Shown one piece after another: positions 36,585-45,230 of a DNA stretch of 64,000 nucleotides. The number at the start of each line of letters is the position of its first letter. Position 1 is the stretch's first letter. A program made the translations under genes and the position numbers. The notes beneath the pieces are model-generated. The model saw only the letters and a list, made by a program, of their open reading frames with translations. It did no database searches and was not told the origin of the DNA. The DNA is from Azospirillum sp. (GTDB lineage Bacteria > Pseudomonadota > Alphaproteobacteria > Azospirillales > Azospirillaceae), in assembly GCA_016124535.1 (NCBI GenBank), contig WGNK01000027.1, positions 1-64,000 on the forward strand, read 5' to 3'.

Positions 36585-36628
36585 CGTCCTTGCTCCTGCG
36601 ACGCTGATCCGGTCGGCGGTCCCGGAGA

Positions 36629-37219
36629 TCACAGATGCCCCAACAGCACCAGCACCCCGACCGCGGCAACCGCCGCACCGGCCAGTCGGACTGCAAAGCT
36701 GCCAAGGATTTGGGAAACGATGCCGGTGGCGCCAATCCCCGCAGCGGCGGCAATCAGCACGCCAATGCCATAACCGGCCCAGAACCCCAGGGGATCGCCC
36801 CGGTCGCCGCCGGCGACCAGACCATTGAGCGCGCCCAGGATTGCGGTGATCGCCAGCGGGTAGGGCACCCGGACCGGGATCAGCACGACGCCGCCGAGCA
36901 CGATCAGCGACAGTGCCGGAGCCTGTTCGGCATAAGGGACATGGAGCCCGGAACTCGCGAGCAGCCCGCCACAGGCGGCGCCGGCCACCGCAGCGATCGG
37001 AATTTGCCACAGCGCCGCGCCGCCCCAGCGGGCCGCCCAGAGGCCGACCGCCAGGAAGGCAAGCAGCGGCTCCAGCGAGCCCAGCGGCACCGTATAGCCG
37101 CTGGCCATCGCGCCGGCCGCGAAGGGTCCGCGCGCCGCCGCCTCGCCGGCACAGGCGAACAAGGTGACCAGAAATGCAGGAAGCGACGCACTCGCCGAGC
37201 GGTGACAACGGTCGTTCAC
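36629..37219 (-). CDS. HupE/UreJ-like membrane protein
   Basis: A 196-residue protein with a signal-like N-terminus and about six hydrophobic segments. The FAAGAMASGYTVPLGSLEPLL and VGLWAARWGGAALWQIP segments resemble the HupE/UreJ family (PF04955), a set of membrane proteins linked to metal (nickel or cobalt) transport for hydrogenase or urease. The usual first-helix HPxxGxDH histidines are not conserved here, so metal handling is doubtful. The start is GTG, with a GGGGAGAG ribosome site 7 bases upstream. It precedes the TAXI gene by 44 bases on the same strand. Confidence 0.7.
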   Translation of the reverse strand: MNDRCHRSASASLPAFLVTLFACAGEAAARGPFAAGAMASGYTVPLGSLEPLLAFLAVGLWAARWGGAALWQIPIAAVAGAACGGLLASSGLHVPYAEQAPALSLIVLGGVVLIPVRVPYPLAITAILGALNGLVAGGDRGDPLGFWAGYGIGVLIAAAAGIGATGIVSQILGSFAVRLAGAAVAAVGVLVLLGHL

Positions 37220-37404
37220 GGGCGTCTCTCCCCAGGCGGCAAGGCCGACCGAATCGCTGAAAGGCCGGAGCCTAGGTGGCGTGCCGGCGGCGGTCAACTG
37301 TAGGACACTGCAGCGTGGCCGCTTCCGCACGGGCGTGGCGCTCAGAGCACTGCCGGCTGAGCCGCGATCAGCCCCGATCGCGGGGCCGGAACCGGCAGCC
37401 CGGT

Positions 37405-39063
37405 TCAGCCCCGCGGAGCGAAGGACAGAAAATCCTCCTTCCCGCCGGCCATCCAGTCCGCGATGGCGCCGAGGTCGGCCGCTCGTCCGGGGTCGCGGTC
37501 GGGCGGCAGGTTCAGCTCGACGGTCAGGCTGGCCGCGGCGTCCTGACGGAAGCCGAAGCGCACGGTGGAGAGTGGCGTCGGGCGGGCAAGCAACAGGCCG
37601 TAGGCGCAACGGCGGGCCAGTTCGGTCGCGGCCGGTGACGGCGGCGGCAGGGTTTCCAGGCGCGCGATCAGCCCGAGATGCTCCTCGCAGCTTTGCGGGT
37701 CCACCGTGAAGCCGAGACGGTCGTAGCGGCCGGTTCCGGCGGTGATGGTCTGGGCGCCGAAACAGGCGGACTCCAGGCCGGTGGTGCCGCGCACGGTCAG
37801 GCAAAAATCGACGATGTCGAACAGCGCCAAGGTCGAAATCTCGGTGTCGGCGGTCAGCAGCTTGACATGATCGGGCAGGGTGCCGATCGCTTCGCGGATC
37901 GCGACGATTTCGTTATGTTCACCACGGTAGCCGTCGCGGGAGTCCTTGGTGACGTTTGCCGGGTGGATCTTGATCAGCCAGTTCAGTGCCGGATTGGCGC
38001 AAGCCGCCTTGACCGTCTGGATGAACCAGTCCTCGTAATTGCGGTAGAGGTCGCGGCCCCAGAAAAAAGTCGCATCCCAGAATATATGGGCAAACACCGC
38101 GGCGGTCTTTTTCGCCGGATCCAAGCCGAGGCGAGCGATCAGTTCGGCACGCTCCGGAAACACCTTTCTGAACTGGGTTCCGACTTCGCCGTACCACTGG
38201 CCGGAGCGGTAGCAGAATTCAAGCTCCTGACGCAGTTCCTGCCAGTGCCGGTCGCTCCACGGCATTGCCTTCAGCCACGTCCAGCTTTCCTCGGACAAGG
38301 TTGCCGGGTGAATCCCCCGATTTTCCAGGCCATAGCGCTTCAGCATCAGCGCGCCGTCGCGGTGGGAGGCGTTCCAGGTCATGCAGGCGCCGCCGTCGCC
38401 GAGCACCAGATCGAACAGCTGCCCAGACGGGGTATAGCCATGATCGTTGAACAGCGCGAGCGCCGGGCGGTGCGCCGCGACGATCCGAGCGGCGGCGTCG
38501 GTATAGCGAACGGCGGTGCTCAGTGCCTCCCCGGCCCGCGCCCGGACCGAGGGCTCGGACAGATCGGGGTCGCCGCTGCGCGTCCAGCGCATCAGCGTCG
38601 ACAAGGCGTATTTGCCGACTGAGGCCCCCTTGTAGGTGATTCCCAGGAGCGCCTCGGCGCTGTCGATTACGTTTGCCGCCGGCCCGGCGGCCGGGGTGCC
38701 GTTCGGCGCCAGATGATCTTCGAAGAAGACGAAGCCGCTGCTGCCCAGACGCCGATAGACGCTCTGCAAGGCCAGATTGCGTTCGTTCAGGAGCACGAGC
38801 GGACGATAGCCGGCCAACCGCAAGGCTGCGATCAGCGGCGCTTGCATCATGGCATCGGTAACCCGGAAGGTGCCGACCACCAGGGCCGAGGCCTGGGTCG
38901 GGCGCCGGTTCAGCGCCCGCTGCCACTGCCGACCCAGCCGTCGGCGGATTGCCCAGGCCCGGCCCAATTCGTTCCGTCGCTCCGGGACCACCAGGTCTTT
39001 GGCGATTCGGGCGAAGCGATGCAGGCCGAACCGGCGCAGCCATGCCCCGATCTGATCATTCAT
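37405..39063 (-). CDS. Capsule-type polysaccharide transferase (KpsC/KpsS-like)
   Basis: A 552-residue soluble protein. The C-terminal half has FFWGRDLYRNYEDWF, the IKIHPAN motif and RGTTGLESACFG, characteristic of capsule polysaccharide biosynthesis proteins (PF05159), often Kdo- or related sugar transferases. It is transcribed in the same direction as the NeuA, CBS, NeuC and NeuB-type genes, as the last of that run. It probably transfers a nucleotide-activated acidic sugar or builds a linker. Activity and acceptor unknown. Confidence 0.75.
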   Translation of the reverse strand: MNDQIGAWLRRFGLHRFARIAKDLVVPERRNELGRAWAIRRRLGRQWQRALNRRPTQASALVVGTFRVTDAMMQAPLIAALRLAGYRPLVLLNERNLALQSVYRRLGSSGFVFFEDHLAPNGTPAAGPAANVIDSAEALLGITYKGASVGKYALSTLMRWTRSGDPDLSEPSVRARAGEALSTAVRYTDAAARIVAAHRPALALFNDHGYTPSGQLFDLVLGDGGACMTWNASHRDGALMLKRYGLENRGIHPATLSEESWTWLKAMPWSDRHWQELRQELEFCYRSGQWYGEVGTQFRKVFPERAELIARLGLDPAKKTAAVFAHIFWDATFFWGRDLYRNYEDWFIQTVKAACANPALNWLIKIHPANVTKDSRDGYRGEHNEIVAIREAIGTLPDHVKLLTADTEISTLALFDIVDFCLTVRGTTGLESACFGAQTITAGTGRYDRLGFTVDPQSCEEHLGLIARLETLPPPSPAATELARRCAYGLLLARPTPLSTVRFGFRQDAAASLTVELNLPPDRDPGRAADLGAIADWMAGGKEDFLSFAPRG

Positions 39064-39156
39064 AGCGGTTCATCCAGGTCGTGCGTGGGGCGGCGGTCGC
39101 CTGTGACCGCCAGCCAGGACCGTCGCGCCTTACGCCGCGGCGGCCCGTTCGGCGGT

Positions 39157-39858
39157 TCACCGGGCGTCCGCCGAGGTCGAACGGTCGCGCAGCAGCACTT
39201 CGGCCAGCTTGAAATCGAATTCCGAATTGATGTCGTGCCCCTCGGCGTCGTCCACCGCGACCGCCAGCCATTCGGCGGCGACCAGCGAGCCGGTGGCGAC
39301 CAGATGGTCCACGGTCGCGACATAGACCGTGCTGCTTTCGAGGTAATAGGGCACACGGTCCTGGCTGCGCCGCGGTGCCCCGGGATCCAGGCGCCGGAAG
39401 CAGCCCTGGTCCAGCCGTCCCAGGCTTGCACGGGTTTCCAGCACGGTGAGCAGCGAGGTGCCCTGGCGCTCGACGATCGTGGTCATGCACTGCCGGATGG
39501 TTTCGGGCCGGCGCAGCGGCGAGGTCGGCTCCAGCACCATGATGTAATCGAAGATGGCGCCGTCCGTCTGTCGCAGATGGTCGAGCGCATGGAGCAAGGC
39601 CTCCTCGGTGCGCGCGGTATCATTGGCCAAGGCCGCCGGCCGGATCACCACCTCGCCGCCATGGGCGCGGGTCAGCCCGGCGATCTCGTCGTCGTCGGTG
39701 GAGACCACGACGCGGTCGAGTTCGCCGACCGCCTGGGCCTGTTCCAGCGTCCAGACCAGCAGCGGCTTGCCCGCCAGGGGACGGATATTCTTGCGCGGCA
39801 CCCGCTTGGAACCGCCGCGCGCCGGAATCACCGCCAGGAATCGCTTGCCCAGGAGCAT
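39157..39858 (-). CDS. Acylneuraminate cytidylyltransferase (NeuA/LegF-type)
   Basis: A 233-residue CMP-sugar synthetase. The nucleotide-binding loop ARGGSKRVPRKN is at residues 13-24, VVSTDDDEIA and MVLEPTSPLR follow, and the C-terminus has EGHDINSEFDFKLAEVLL. These are conserved in NeuA, LegF and PseF. It couples CTP to a nonulosonic acid to give the CMP-sugar. Which sugar is not told by this gene alone; see the NeuC and NeuB-type genes upstream. Confidence 0.9.
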   Translation of the reverse strand: MLLGKRFLAVIPARGGSKRVPRKNIRPLAGKPLLVWTLEQAQAVGELDRVVVSTDDDEIAGLTRAHGGEVVIRPAALANDTARTEEALLHALDHLRQTDGAIFDYIMVLEPTSPLRRPETIRQCMTTIVERQGTSLLTVLETRASLGRLDQGCFRRLDPGAPRRSQDRVPYYLESSTVYVATVDHLVATGSLVAAEWLAVAVDDAEGHDINSEFDFKLAEVLLRDRSTSADAR

Positions 39859-39868
39859 GCCCCGTCCT

Positions 39869-40255
39869 TCATCCCCGTTCCGGCGCGGCGCCTTCGGCGT
39901 CGAGCAGCCGGACCCGTTTCAGCAGATCATTGAGAACGATCACGTCGCGCAACTGAAAGTCGCGATCCAGCACCGGCAGCAGGCTGAAGCCATGGGCGCT
40001 GAACAGCCGCAGCGCCTCGGTCTCGTCGCGCCTGGCCAGGAACTTGAAATTGCGGCGGACGAACGGCTGCACCGGCGCGGTCACGTCGGCACCGTGGAGC
40101 AAGGCTCGCAGGATGTCGCCCTCGCTGATCAGGCCGACCACCTTGGCGCCGCTGATCACGATCGCGCAGCGGCTGTGATTATGATCGATCGCTTCCGCCG
40201 CATCGAGCAGGGTGCCGTTCTCGGGAACCAGAAAATCCTCAAGTCGCCGTTCCAT
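39869..40255 (-). CDS. Stand-alone CBS-pair protein in the nonulosonate locus
   Basis: A 128-residue protein with two CBS motifs only (VPENGTLLDAAEAIDHNHSR, CAIVISGAKVVGLISEGDIL; second motif RLFSAHGFSLLPVLDRDFQL). In Campylobacter the legionaminic acid gene ptmE/legE encodes a CBS pair fused to a sugar nucleotidyltransferase. Here the CBS part stands alone, 11 bases before NeuA and 58 after NeuC. It might regulate one of the pathway enzymes by binding a nucleotide. Role inferred. Confidence 0.8.
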   Translation of the reverse strand: MERRLEDFLVPENGTLLDAAEAIDHNHSRCAIVISGAKVVGLISEGDILRALLHGADVTAPVQPFVRRNFKFLARRDETEALRLFSAHGFSLLPVLDRDFQLRDVIVLNDLLKRVRLLDAEGAAPERG

Positions 40256-40312
40256 ACCGAGTGCCTCCTCGAAGTCCGTCCGGGGGCGTGCCCGCGGCTG
40301 CCGATGGTACGG

Positions 40313-41446
40313 TCAATAGGTCAACTGCTTGATCAGCAGCCGGTTGTCGATCGGCATCGCCGCCAGCGTGTCGAGAATCCGCTCCGCCGAGCGGCCGTCG
40401 CCATAGGGATTGACGCTGTCCCTCAGCCGGGCCTGGAAGTCCGGTGACAGGGCCAGCGTCAGGGCGTCGGCGATGGCGCCCACTTCGAACGGCGCATTGA
40501 TGACGTTTTGGCCCTGCACGCGATCGGCCTGGCGGCGCCCCAGATTGACCGCGGCAATCCGGAAGGTCGGGGCTTCAAGCAGGCCGCTGCTCGAATTGCC
40601 GAGCATGGCCGCGCAATGTTTCATGAAGCCGAGAAAATCCTGCCGTGTCAGGTTCTCGACGATGCGGATATCGGCGCGGCGCAGTTGGAGCAAGGTCCGC
40701 CGCAGGGCATGGGAGCCCGCATCATTGTTTGACAGGATCCACAGCTTGGGCATGTCGAAGCGCTCCAGCGCTTCGACCATGGCGGTGACCTGGGCGCCGA
40801 CCTGGTCGAGCTCCTCCGTGACCGGATGCTGGATGACCAGGAGATAAGGGCGGTCGCAATCGAACTGGTAGCGCTGCTTCAGGGTTTCGACCGAGGTCAC
40901 CTGGCCGGTCGCCAGTTCGTCGAGCTGCGGTGCCCCCACGACATGGATTCGGAACGCCTCCTCGCCCAGCTTGAGCAGGCGATCCGCGGCGTCCTGGTTG
41001 GCGGCGAAGTGCAAATGGGCGAATTTGCCGAGCGCATGGCGGGCGACGCCATCAATATTGCCCGAGCGCTCCCCGGCCTGGATATGGGCGACCGGCGTAT
41101 AGGTATAGGCACCGGTGATCGCGGCGGCGAGTTGCTCGCCGCGGTCCCCCGCCAGCACGATCCAACTCGGTCGCAGCCGGTAGACCGTGTCGACGAAGGA
41201 TCCGAGGAAGACCGCCAGGGATTTCGCCATGGTAAAATGATTGTGGCCTTCCAGCGACATATAGATCTCGTCGCTGACCCGGAACCCCTCGGCCCGGATT
41301 TCGTCGATCAAGGTGCCGTAGCCCGGCAGCAGCACCATGTTGGTGACGCAAAGGCTGTAGTCGATGCCGCGCTGCTCGCACAGGCGTAGGATGGGACGGA
41401 TATAGCCCCATTCTCCGCGCGAGCCGGTGACGAAGACAAGCTTCAT
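40313..41446 (-). CDS. UDP-GlcNAc 2-epimerase, hydrolysing (NeuC/LegG-type)
   Basis: A 377-residue GT-B fold enzyme of the NeuC family. The N-terminus is MKLVFVTGSRGEWGYIRPIL. VLAGDRGEQLAAA and HIQAGERSGNIDG hold the residues of the sugar site, and LGNSSSGLLEAPTF is the UDP-binding motif. It converts UDP-GlcNAc to ManNAc (NeuC), or the 2,4-diacetamido analogue (LegG). A pseudaminic pathway would use PseG instead, so this supports a sialic or legionaminic type of sugar. ATG at 41446 gives the usual N-terminus. Confidence 0.92.
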   Translation of the reverse strand: MKLVFVTGSRGEWGYIRPILRLCEQRGIDYSLCVTNMVLLPGYGTLIDEIRAEGFRVSDEIYMSLEGHNHFTMAKSLAVFLGSFVDTVYRLRPSWIVLAGDRGEQLAAAITGAYTYTPVAHIQAGERSGNIDGVARHALGKFAHLHFAANQDAADRLLKLGEEAFRIHVVGAPQLDELATGQVTSVETLKQRYQFDCDRPYLLVIQHPVTEELDQVGAQVTAMVEALERFDMPKLWILSNNDAGSHALRRTLLQLRRADIRIVENLTRQDFLGFMKHCAAMLGNSSSGLLEAPTFRIAAVNLGRRQADRVQGQNVINAPFEVGAIADALTLALSPDFQARLRDSVNPYGDGRSAERILDTLAAMPIDNRLLIKQLTY

Positions 41447-41501
41447 GGCAAGAATCTGTTCCGTGCCGCCACGACCCGGAAGGCCGGCCGGCGCAAGGGT
41501 T

Positions 41502-42533
41502 TCAATCGGCGGCGAGGTCGTCCCACGACAGCAGGGTGTGGACCGGCAGGTCGCGTCCGGCACGCCGCCCGATCACCTCCGCCATTAAATGCGACGGGAT
41601 ACCGGTGCCCGGCCGCTTCGACCAGATCATGTCCTCGGTGATGACCGCGCCCGCAGGGATCGGCTGCACCGCAACCAGGCTGCGGAAGGCCCAGGTCCGG
41701 ATCGCCGCTTCGCGCCCGTGTACTGCGCGCCGGTCACCACGTGCCGCTTCGATCTTGCGGATGCCGTCGACCAGGTTGGCCAGATCGCGGAAGTCGATCG
41801 ACACCGACTGGTCGGGACCCGGCTGCCGCTTGTCCAGGATGACGTGCTTTTCGATGATCGCGGCACCCAGCGTCACCGCCGCGAAGCAGGTGTAAAGGTC
41901 CGGGGTATGGTCCGAGTGGCCGATCACCGCCAGCGGGTAGCGCTCGGACATCCGGGTGACCACGTCGAGGTTGAGGTCTTCATAGACCGGCGGGTATTCG
42001 CTGACGCAGTTGAGCAGCGCCAGCGGCGTGCCGCGGTCGGTCAGCGCCCGGTAGGTGCGGTCGATCTCCTCGAAGGAGGACATGCCGGTGGAGACGATCA
42101 TCGGCCGGCCAAGCGCTGCGATCCGTACCAGCGACGGGATGTCGGTCATCTCGCCGGAGCCGATTTTATACGCGGCGACATCCAGCGTCGCCAGTTCCTG
42201 GGCCGCCTTCAGGCTGAACGGCGTGCACAGAAAGGTAATCCCGATCTCGTCGCAAAAGCGCTTGAGCTGGCGGTGCTGGTCGAGGGTCAGCGCATGCTTT
42301 TTCAGGAACTCGTAAAGCGGTTCCTGGAAATTGTCGGACATCGGCGCGTCGGGCAGCATCTCCTCGTCGGGCAGATGATGCTGGAACTTGATCGCATCGG
42401 CGCCGGCCAGCTTCGCCTGGCGGACCATTTCCAGCGCCGTCGCCAGATTGCCCAGATGGTTGTCGCACCCTTCGGCAATGATATAGGCGGGTGCGCCATC
42501 TCCGACCCGCCGCTGTGCGATTTCGAAGGCCAT
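41502..42533 (-). CDS. N-acylneuraminate synthase (NeuB/LegI-type)
   Basis: A 343-residue NeuB-type TIM barrel with a C-terminal SAF (antifreeze-like) domain from about 285. Active-site segments are YIIAEGCDNHLGNL, DAIKFQHH, KIGSGEMTD, STGMSS, GHSDHTPD and EKHVILDKRQPGPDQSVS, split here for length. It condenses PEP with an N-acyl-mannosamine type sugar. It starts with ATG at 42533, preceded by GGAGAGTGAAGC. First of the coupled NeuB-NeuC-CBS-NeuA run. Name NeuB, LegI or PseI cannot be fixed from sequence by eye; NeuC beside it excludes PseI as the likely one. Confidence 0.93.
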   Translation of the reverse strand: MAFEIAQRRVGDGAPAYIIAEGCDNHLGNLATALEMVRQAKLAGADAIKFQHHLPDEEMLPDAPMSDNFQEPLYEFLKKHALTLDQHRQLKRFCDEIGITFLCTPFSLKAAQELATLDVAAYKIGSGEMTDIPSLVRIAALGRPMIVSTGMSSFEEIDRTYRALTDRGTPLALLNCVSEYPPVYEDLNLDVVTRMSERYPLAVIGHSDHTPDLYTCFAAVTLGAAIIEKHVILDKRQPGPDQSVSIDFRDLANLVDGIRKIEAARGDRRAVHGREAAIRTWAFRSLVAVQPIPAGAVITEDMIWSKRPGTGIPSHLMAEVIGRRAGRDLPVHTLLSWDDLAAD

Positions 42534-42631
42534 AGCTTCACTCTCCCTCAAGCGATCGCCGGACAACGGCGGAGCGCGTCGCCGGCCGGGACCGTTGATC
42601 TCGGTTTCGGACTGCAATCCGGCTCATCCCG

Positions 42632-43762
42632 TCAGGCTCGGGACTGACCGCGGAAAAGTTCGGCATAGCGTCGAACCGTTTGTTCCCGCAACGCGATCAG
42701 CCGCTCGGCGTGGCTGCTCCGACTGGCAACCAGGCCCTCCACGGTATCGACCAGCTCGCCGGCATCGGCGTCGGCGACGAAGCGGCTGGGCAGGCCGATT
42801 TCGGCAACGGTTCCAAGCCGGCTGTCGGTGCCGACCACGGCCGCGGGCACGCCGGCGCCGGCCAGCGCGATAGCCGCGTGAATCCGGCTGACCAGGCCGG
42901 CCTTGGCGTTCTGAACCAGTTGCGCATAGGCGGCGAGCGAGGTCGGCTGCACGCAGGGAAGCTCCGGGGCCAGGTCCTTGGCCAGCCGGCTCTCTTCGTC
43001 ACTGTGCGCCAGCATGATCATCCGGTGCCGTTGACCGAGGCGATCGATCACCGTGCGCAGGGTCGACCGCCAGCCTTCAGCGTCGACATTTTGTCCCCAA
43101 TCTTCATTGGCTCCCCGCCGCTGGTAGTTGATCACGATGCTGCCGTCGCCGCCGGCCGGACCCGCCGGCGCCAGACGGCGCCCGGACGCCATTGCCGCGC
43201 AGGGAATCACCTCGGTGTTCGTGCCCAGCTCGTTCATCAGCTTTTGTGCCAGAGGCTCGCGGACCGTCACCTTGGCGCAGTACGACCAAGCCTTGCGATA
43301 GAATTGCCGATCGGCCTCGTCCTCGATCCGCTCGGGCCGCCGGGTCCACGGAAAGCACGACCCGACCGCGGCATCGATCAGCGGCACCCCCTGGTTCCAG
43401 AAGGCGCCATTCATATGGTGGAACAGCAGGGCCATTTCGGGCACACGGGCGGCACCGGCCACCAGATTGGGGCCACCGCAGGCGATCGCAAGGTCGAAAT
43501 CGAGCCGGCGCGCTTGCGGCCACAACGAGGCGGTGGCGCGGTACAGGGCCCATCGCAGTCCGCTCCACCGACCGTGGCGCAGCCGATTGACCAGACGCAG
43601 CCAATGATACGGCGGATAGACTTCGAACGGTCGATGCTGCTCGAAATGGGTGATCTGGCGGTTCTGGCCGAACGCCTCCGACAGAATCTCTTCGATGCCG
43701 CAGGCCATGAGGTCGTGGCCGATGTTGCCGCCGCGATGCGACAGCAGGGCAATCGAGACCAT
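42632..43762 (-). CDS. Polysaccharide pyruvyltransferase-family protein
   Basis: A 376-residue GT-B-like protein. Start MVSIALLSHRGGNIGHDLMA, then LAIACGGPNLV, then GLVSRIHAAIALAGAGVP, which resembles the conserved SxR(L/I)H motif of PF04230. Members transfer pyruvate from PEP to a sugar, or act in related glycan decoration. The gene heads the minus-strand nonulosonate run, 98 bases before the NeuB-type gene. Its acceptor is unknown. Confidence 0.8.
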   Translation of the reverse strand: MVSIALLSHRGGNIGHDLMACGIEEILSEAFGQNRQITHFEQHRPFEVYPPYHWLRLVNRLRHGRWSGLRWALYRATASLWPQARRLDFDLAIACGGPNLVAGAARVPEMALLFHHMNGAFWNQGVPLIDAAVGSCFPWTRRPERIEDEADRQFYRKAWSYCAKVTVREPLAQKLMNELGTNTEVIPCAAMASGRRLAPAGPAGGDGSIVINYQRRGANEDWGQNVDAEGWRSTLRTVIDRLGQRHRMIMLAHSDEESRLAKDLAPELPCVQPTSLAAYAQLVQNAKAGLVSRIHAAIALAGAGVPAAVVGTDSRLGTVAEIGLPSRFVADADAGELVDTVEGLVASRSSHAERLIALREQTVRRYAELFRGQSRA

Positions 43763-44125
43763 GAATTACTCTCTGTGGTTTGTCTGATTGGGCAGCGATT
43801 GCCGATCGCCCTGCAACATCTGATAGATTATATTTCAGCGACTGACAATATGGAATGCCCGGCCGGACTCAAGGCCGCCGGCGCCGGCTTTGCCCAGCCA
43901 CGCGGCGGCGGGCGATCGGGTCGTTCCGCCCCGGCGGCCGGCGGCAGGAGCGGTCTTGGGACACCGGCGGGGAAGCCGCCGGGCGGCGAGGCGGGAAATT
44001 TCGGCTTGCGGGCCGATCATTCGTCTATATTGTCGCACCAATTGTGCAGCAACAAGGATAGACACAGGGGTAGACGACTGGTTATTTGGTTTCTGGCGAA
44101 AAATATAGAGGGTACCCCCGATCCG
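43763..44125. other. Divergent intergenic region in the glycan locus
   Basis: About 360 bases between the pyruvyltransferase-like gene (minus) and the FkbM gene (plus). The ends (43763-43850 and 44030-44115) are AT-rich compared with the locus and may carry the two divergent promoters. The middle is GC-rich. No operator or RNA feature was recognised. Confidence 0.5.
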
Positions 44126-45121
44126 ATGAGCGGCTTGCCAACCGAATCTTTCTTGAGCACGGTCCTCGGCGCCGAGGATGTTCTGATTTTCGTCGATGGA
44201 GGAGCCCGCAGCGGCGCTTACATCATCCCTGATCTTCAGCCGTGGTCTTGTATCTACTGTTTCGAACCGAACCCCGATGAGGTCGCCAAGATCGGCCGGC
44301 TCGGGGACGCGCAGGCTGCCTTGCCGCCGGCGCGCACCGCGATCCGGGTGTTTCCGACCGCCCTATGCACCGCGACCGGGACCGCGACCCTGAATATCTC
44401 GCTCCGTCCGGGGGCCACCTCGACCCTGCAGCCGGATGCCGCGCTGCTGTCCCGTTTCGCCCCGGACAATTTTTCCGAGATGGCTGAAATCGTCCGGCGG
44501 GTCGAGGTGCCGGCGATTTCCCTGGCCGATTTTGTGAGCCAGACCAGGCTCGAGCACATCGATTTTCTGAAACTCGATACCCAGGGCAACGAACTCGACA
44601 TCCTTCAGTCGGCGGCCGGTTTTCTCGATCAGGTTTCGGTGATCAAGACCGAGGTCGAGTTCCTGCCGCTCTACAGGGACCAGAAATTATTCCACGACGT
44701 CATGGGGTTCTTGAACAGTCGCGGATTCGAACTGATCGATATCTGCTGGACCGCCCCTTGCCGACGTTTCCACGCGGTCGATGACCTGCCGGCCACCGCC
44801 TATCGTCTGGTCTGGGGCGATGCCATCTTCGCCCGGAGTCCGCACGGTCCACCCCATCGCCGCCGCTTGCAGCAGGCCTTGATTCTGGGCGGGCTCGGCT
44901 ATGCCGACCTCGCCATCGACATGACCCGCCGGTATGGCAACCTGGCGGCCGGCACCCAGCAGGAGCTGGAACGGCAATTCCGGGCCTGGGTCTCGCCACG
45001 AAGCTTGCGCGGGCGACTAAAACGCGTGGTGGAACGATGGCTCGGTATCTCACTGACCCGCTTCGATTGGCGGCGCGGCCAACAAGTCGCCAGCGCCGCC
45101 GCCAACCGACCCCGGCCGTGA
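44126..45121 (+). CDS. FkbM-family methyltransferase
   Basis: A 331-residue protein. The SAM-binding loop is FVDGGARSGAYI (near residues 30-41), and FLKLDTQGNELDIL carries the FkbM-type conserved K-x-D-x-x-G-x-E pattern. Such enzymes usually methylate hydroxyls on surface glycans or polyketides. It lies in the nonulosonate locus, divergent from its main run and 109 bases before the flippase gene. The region 44107-44112 (AGAGGG) is a weak ribosome site for the ATG. Confidence 0.85.
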   Translation: MSGLPTESFLSTVLGAEDVLIFVDGGARSGAYIIPDLQPWSCIYCFEPNPDEVAKIGRLGDAQAALPPARTAIRVFPTALCTATGTATLNISLRPGATSTLQPDAALLSRFAPDNFSEMAEIVRRVEVPAISLADFVSQTRLEHIDFLKLDTQGNELDILQSAAGFLDQVSVIKTEVEFLPLYRDQKLFHDVMGFLNSRGFELIDICWTAPCRRFHAVDDLPATAYRLVWGDAIFARSPHGPPHRRRLQQALILGGLGYADLAIDMTRRYGNLAAGTQQELERQFRAWVSPRSLRGRLKRVVERWLGISLTRFDWRRGQQVASAAANRPRP

Positions 45122-45230
45122 CCCGGCGAGGGGCCGCGCTCAACCGGTCGCCGCCCGGCCAATCGCTGTCCGGCAAAGCGCCGCTCTGCCAATCGCTGCC
45201 TTGCTGATCGCTGCCGGAATCGGATTGCCG

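Noticed and set aside
42680-44125. A long plus-strand open frame upstream of the FkbM gene
   Set aside because: It is the antisense of the pyruvyltransferase-like gene; protein-like sequence begins only at the ATG at 44126.
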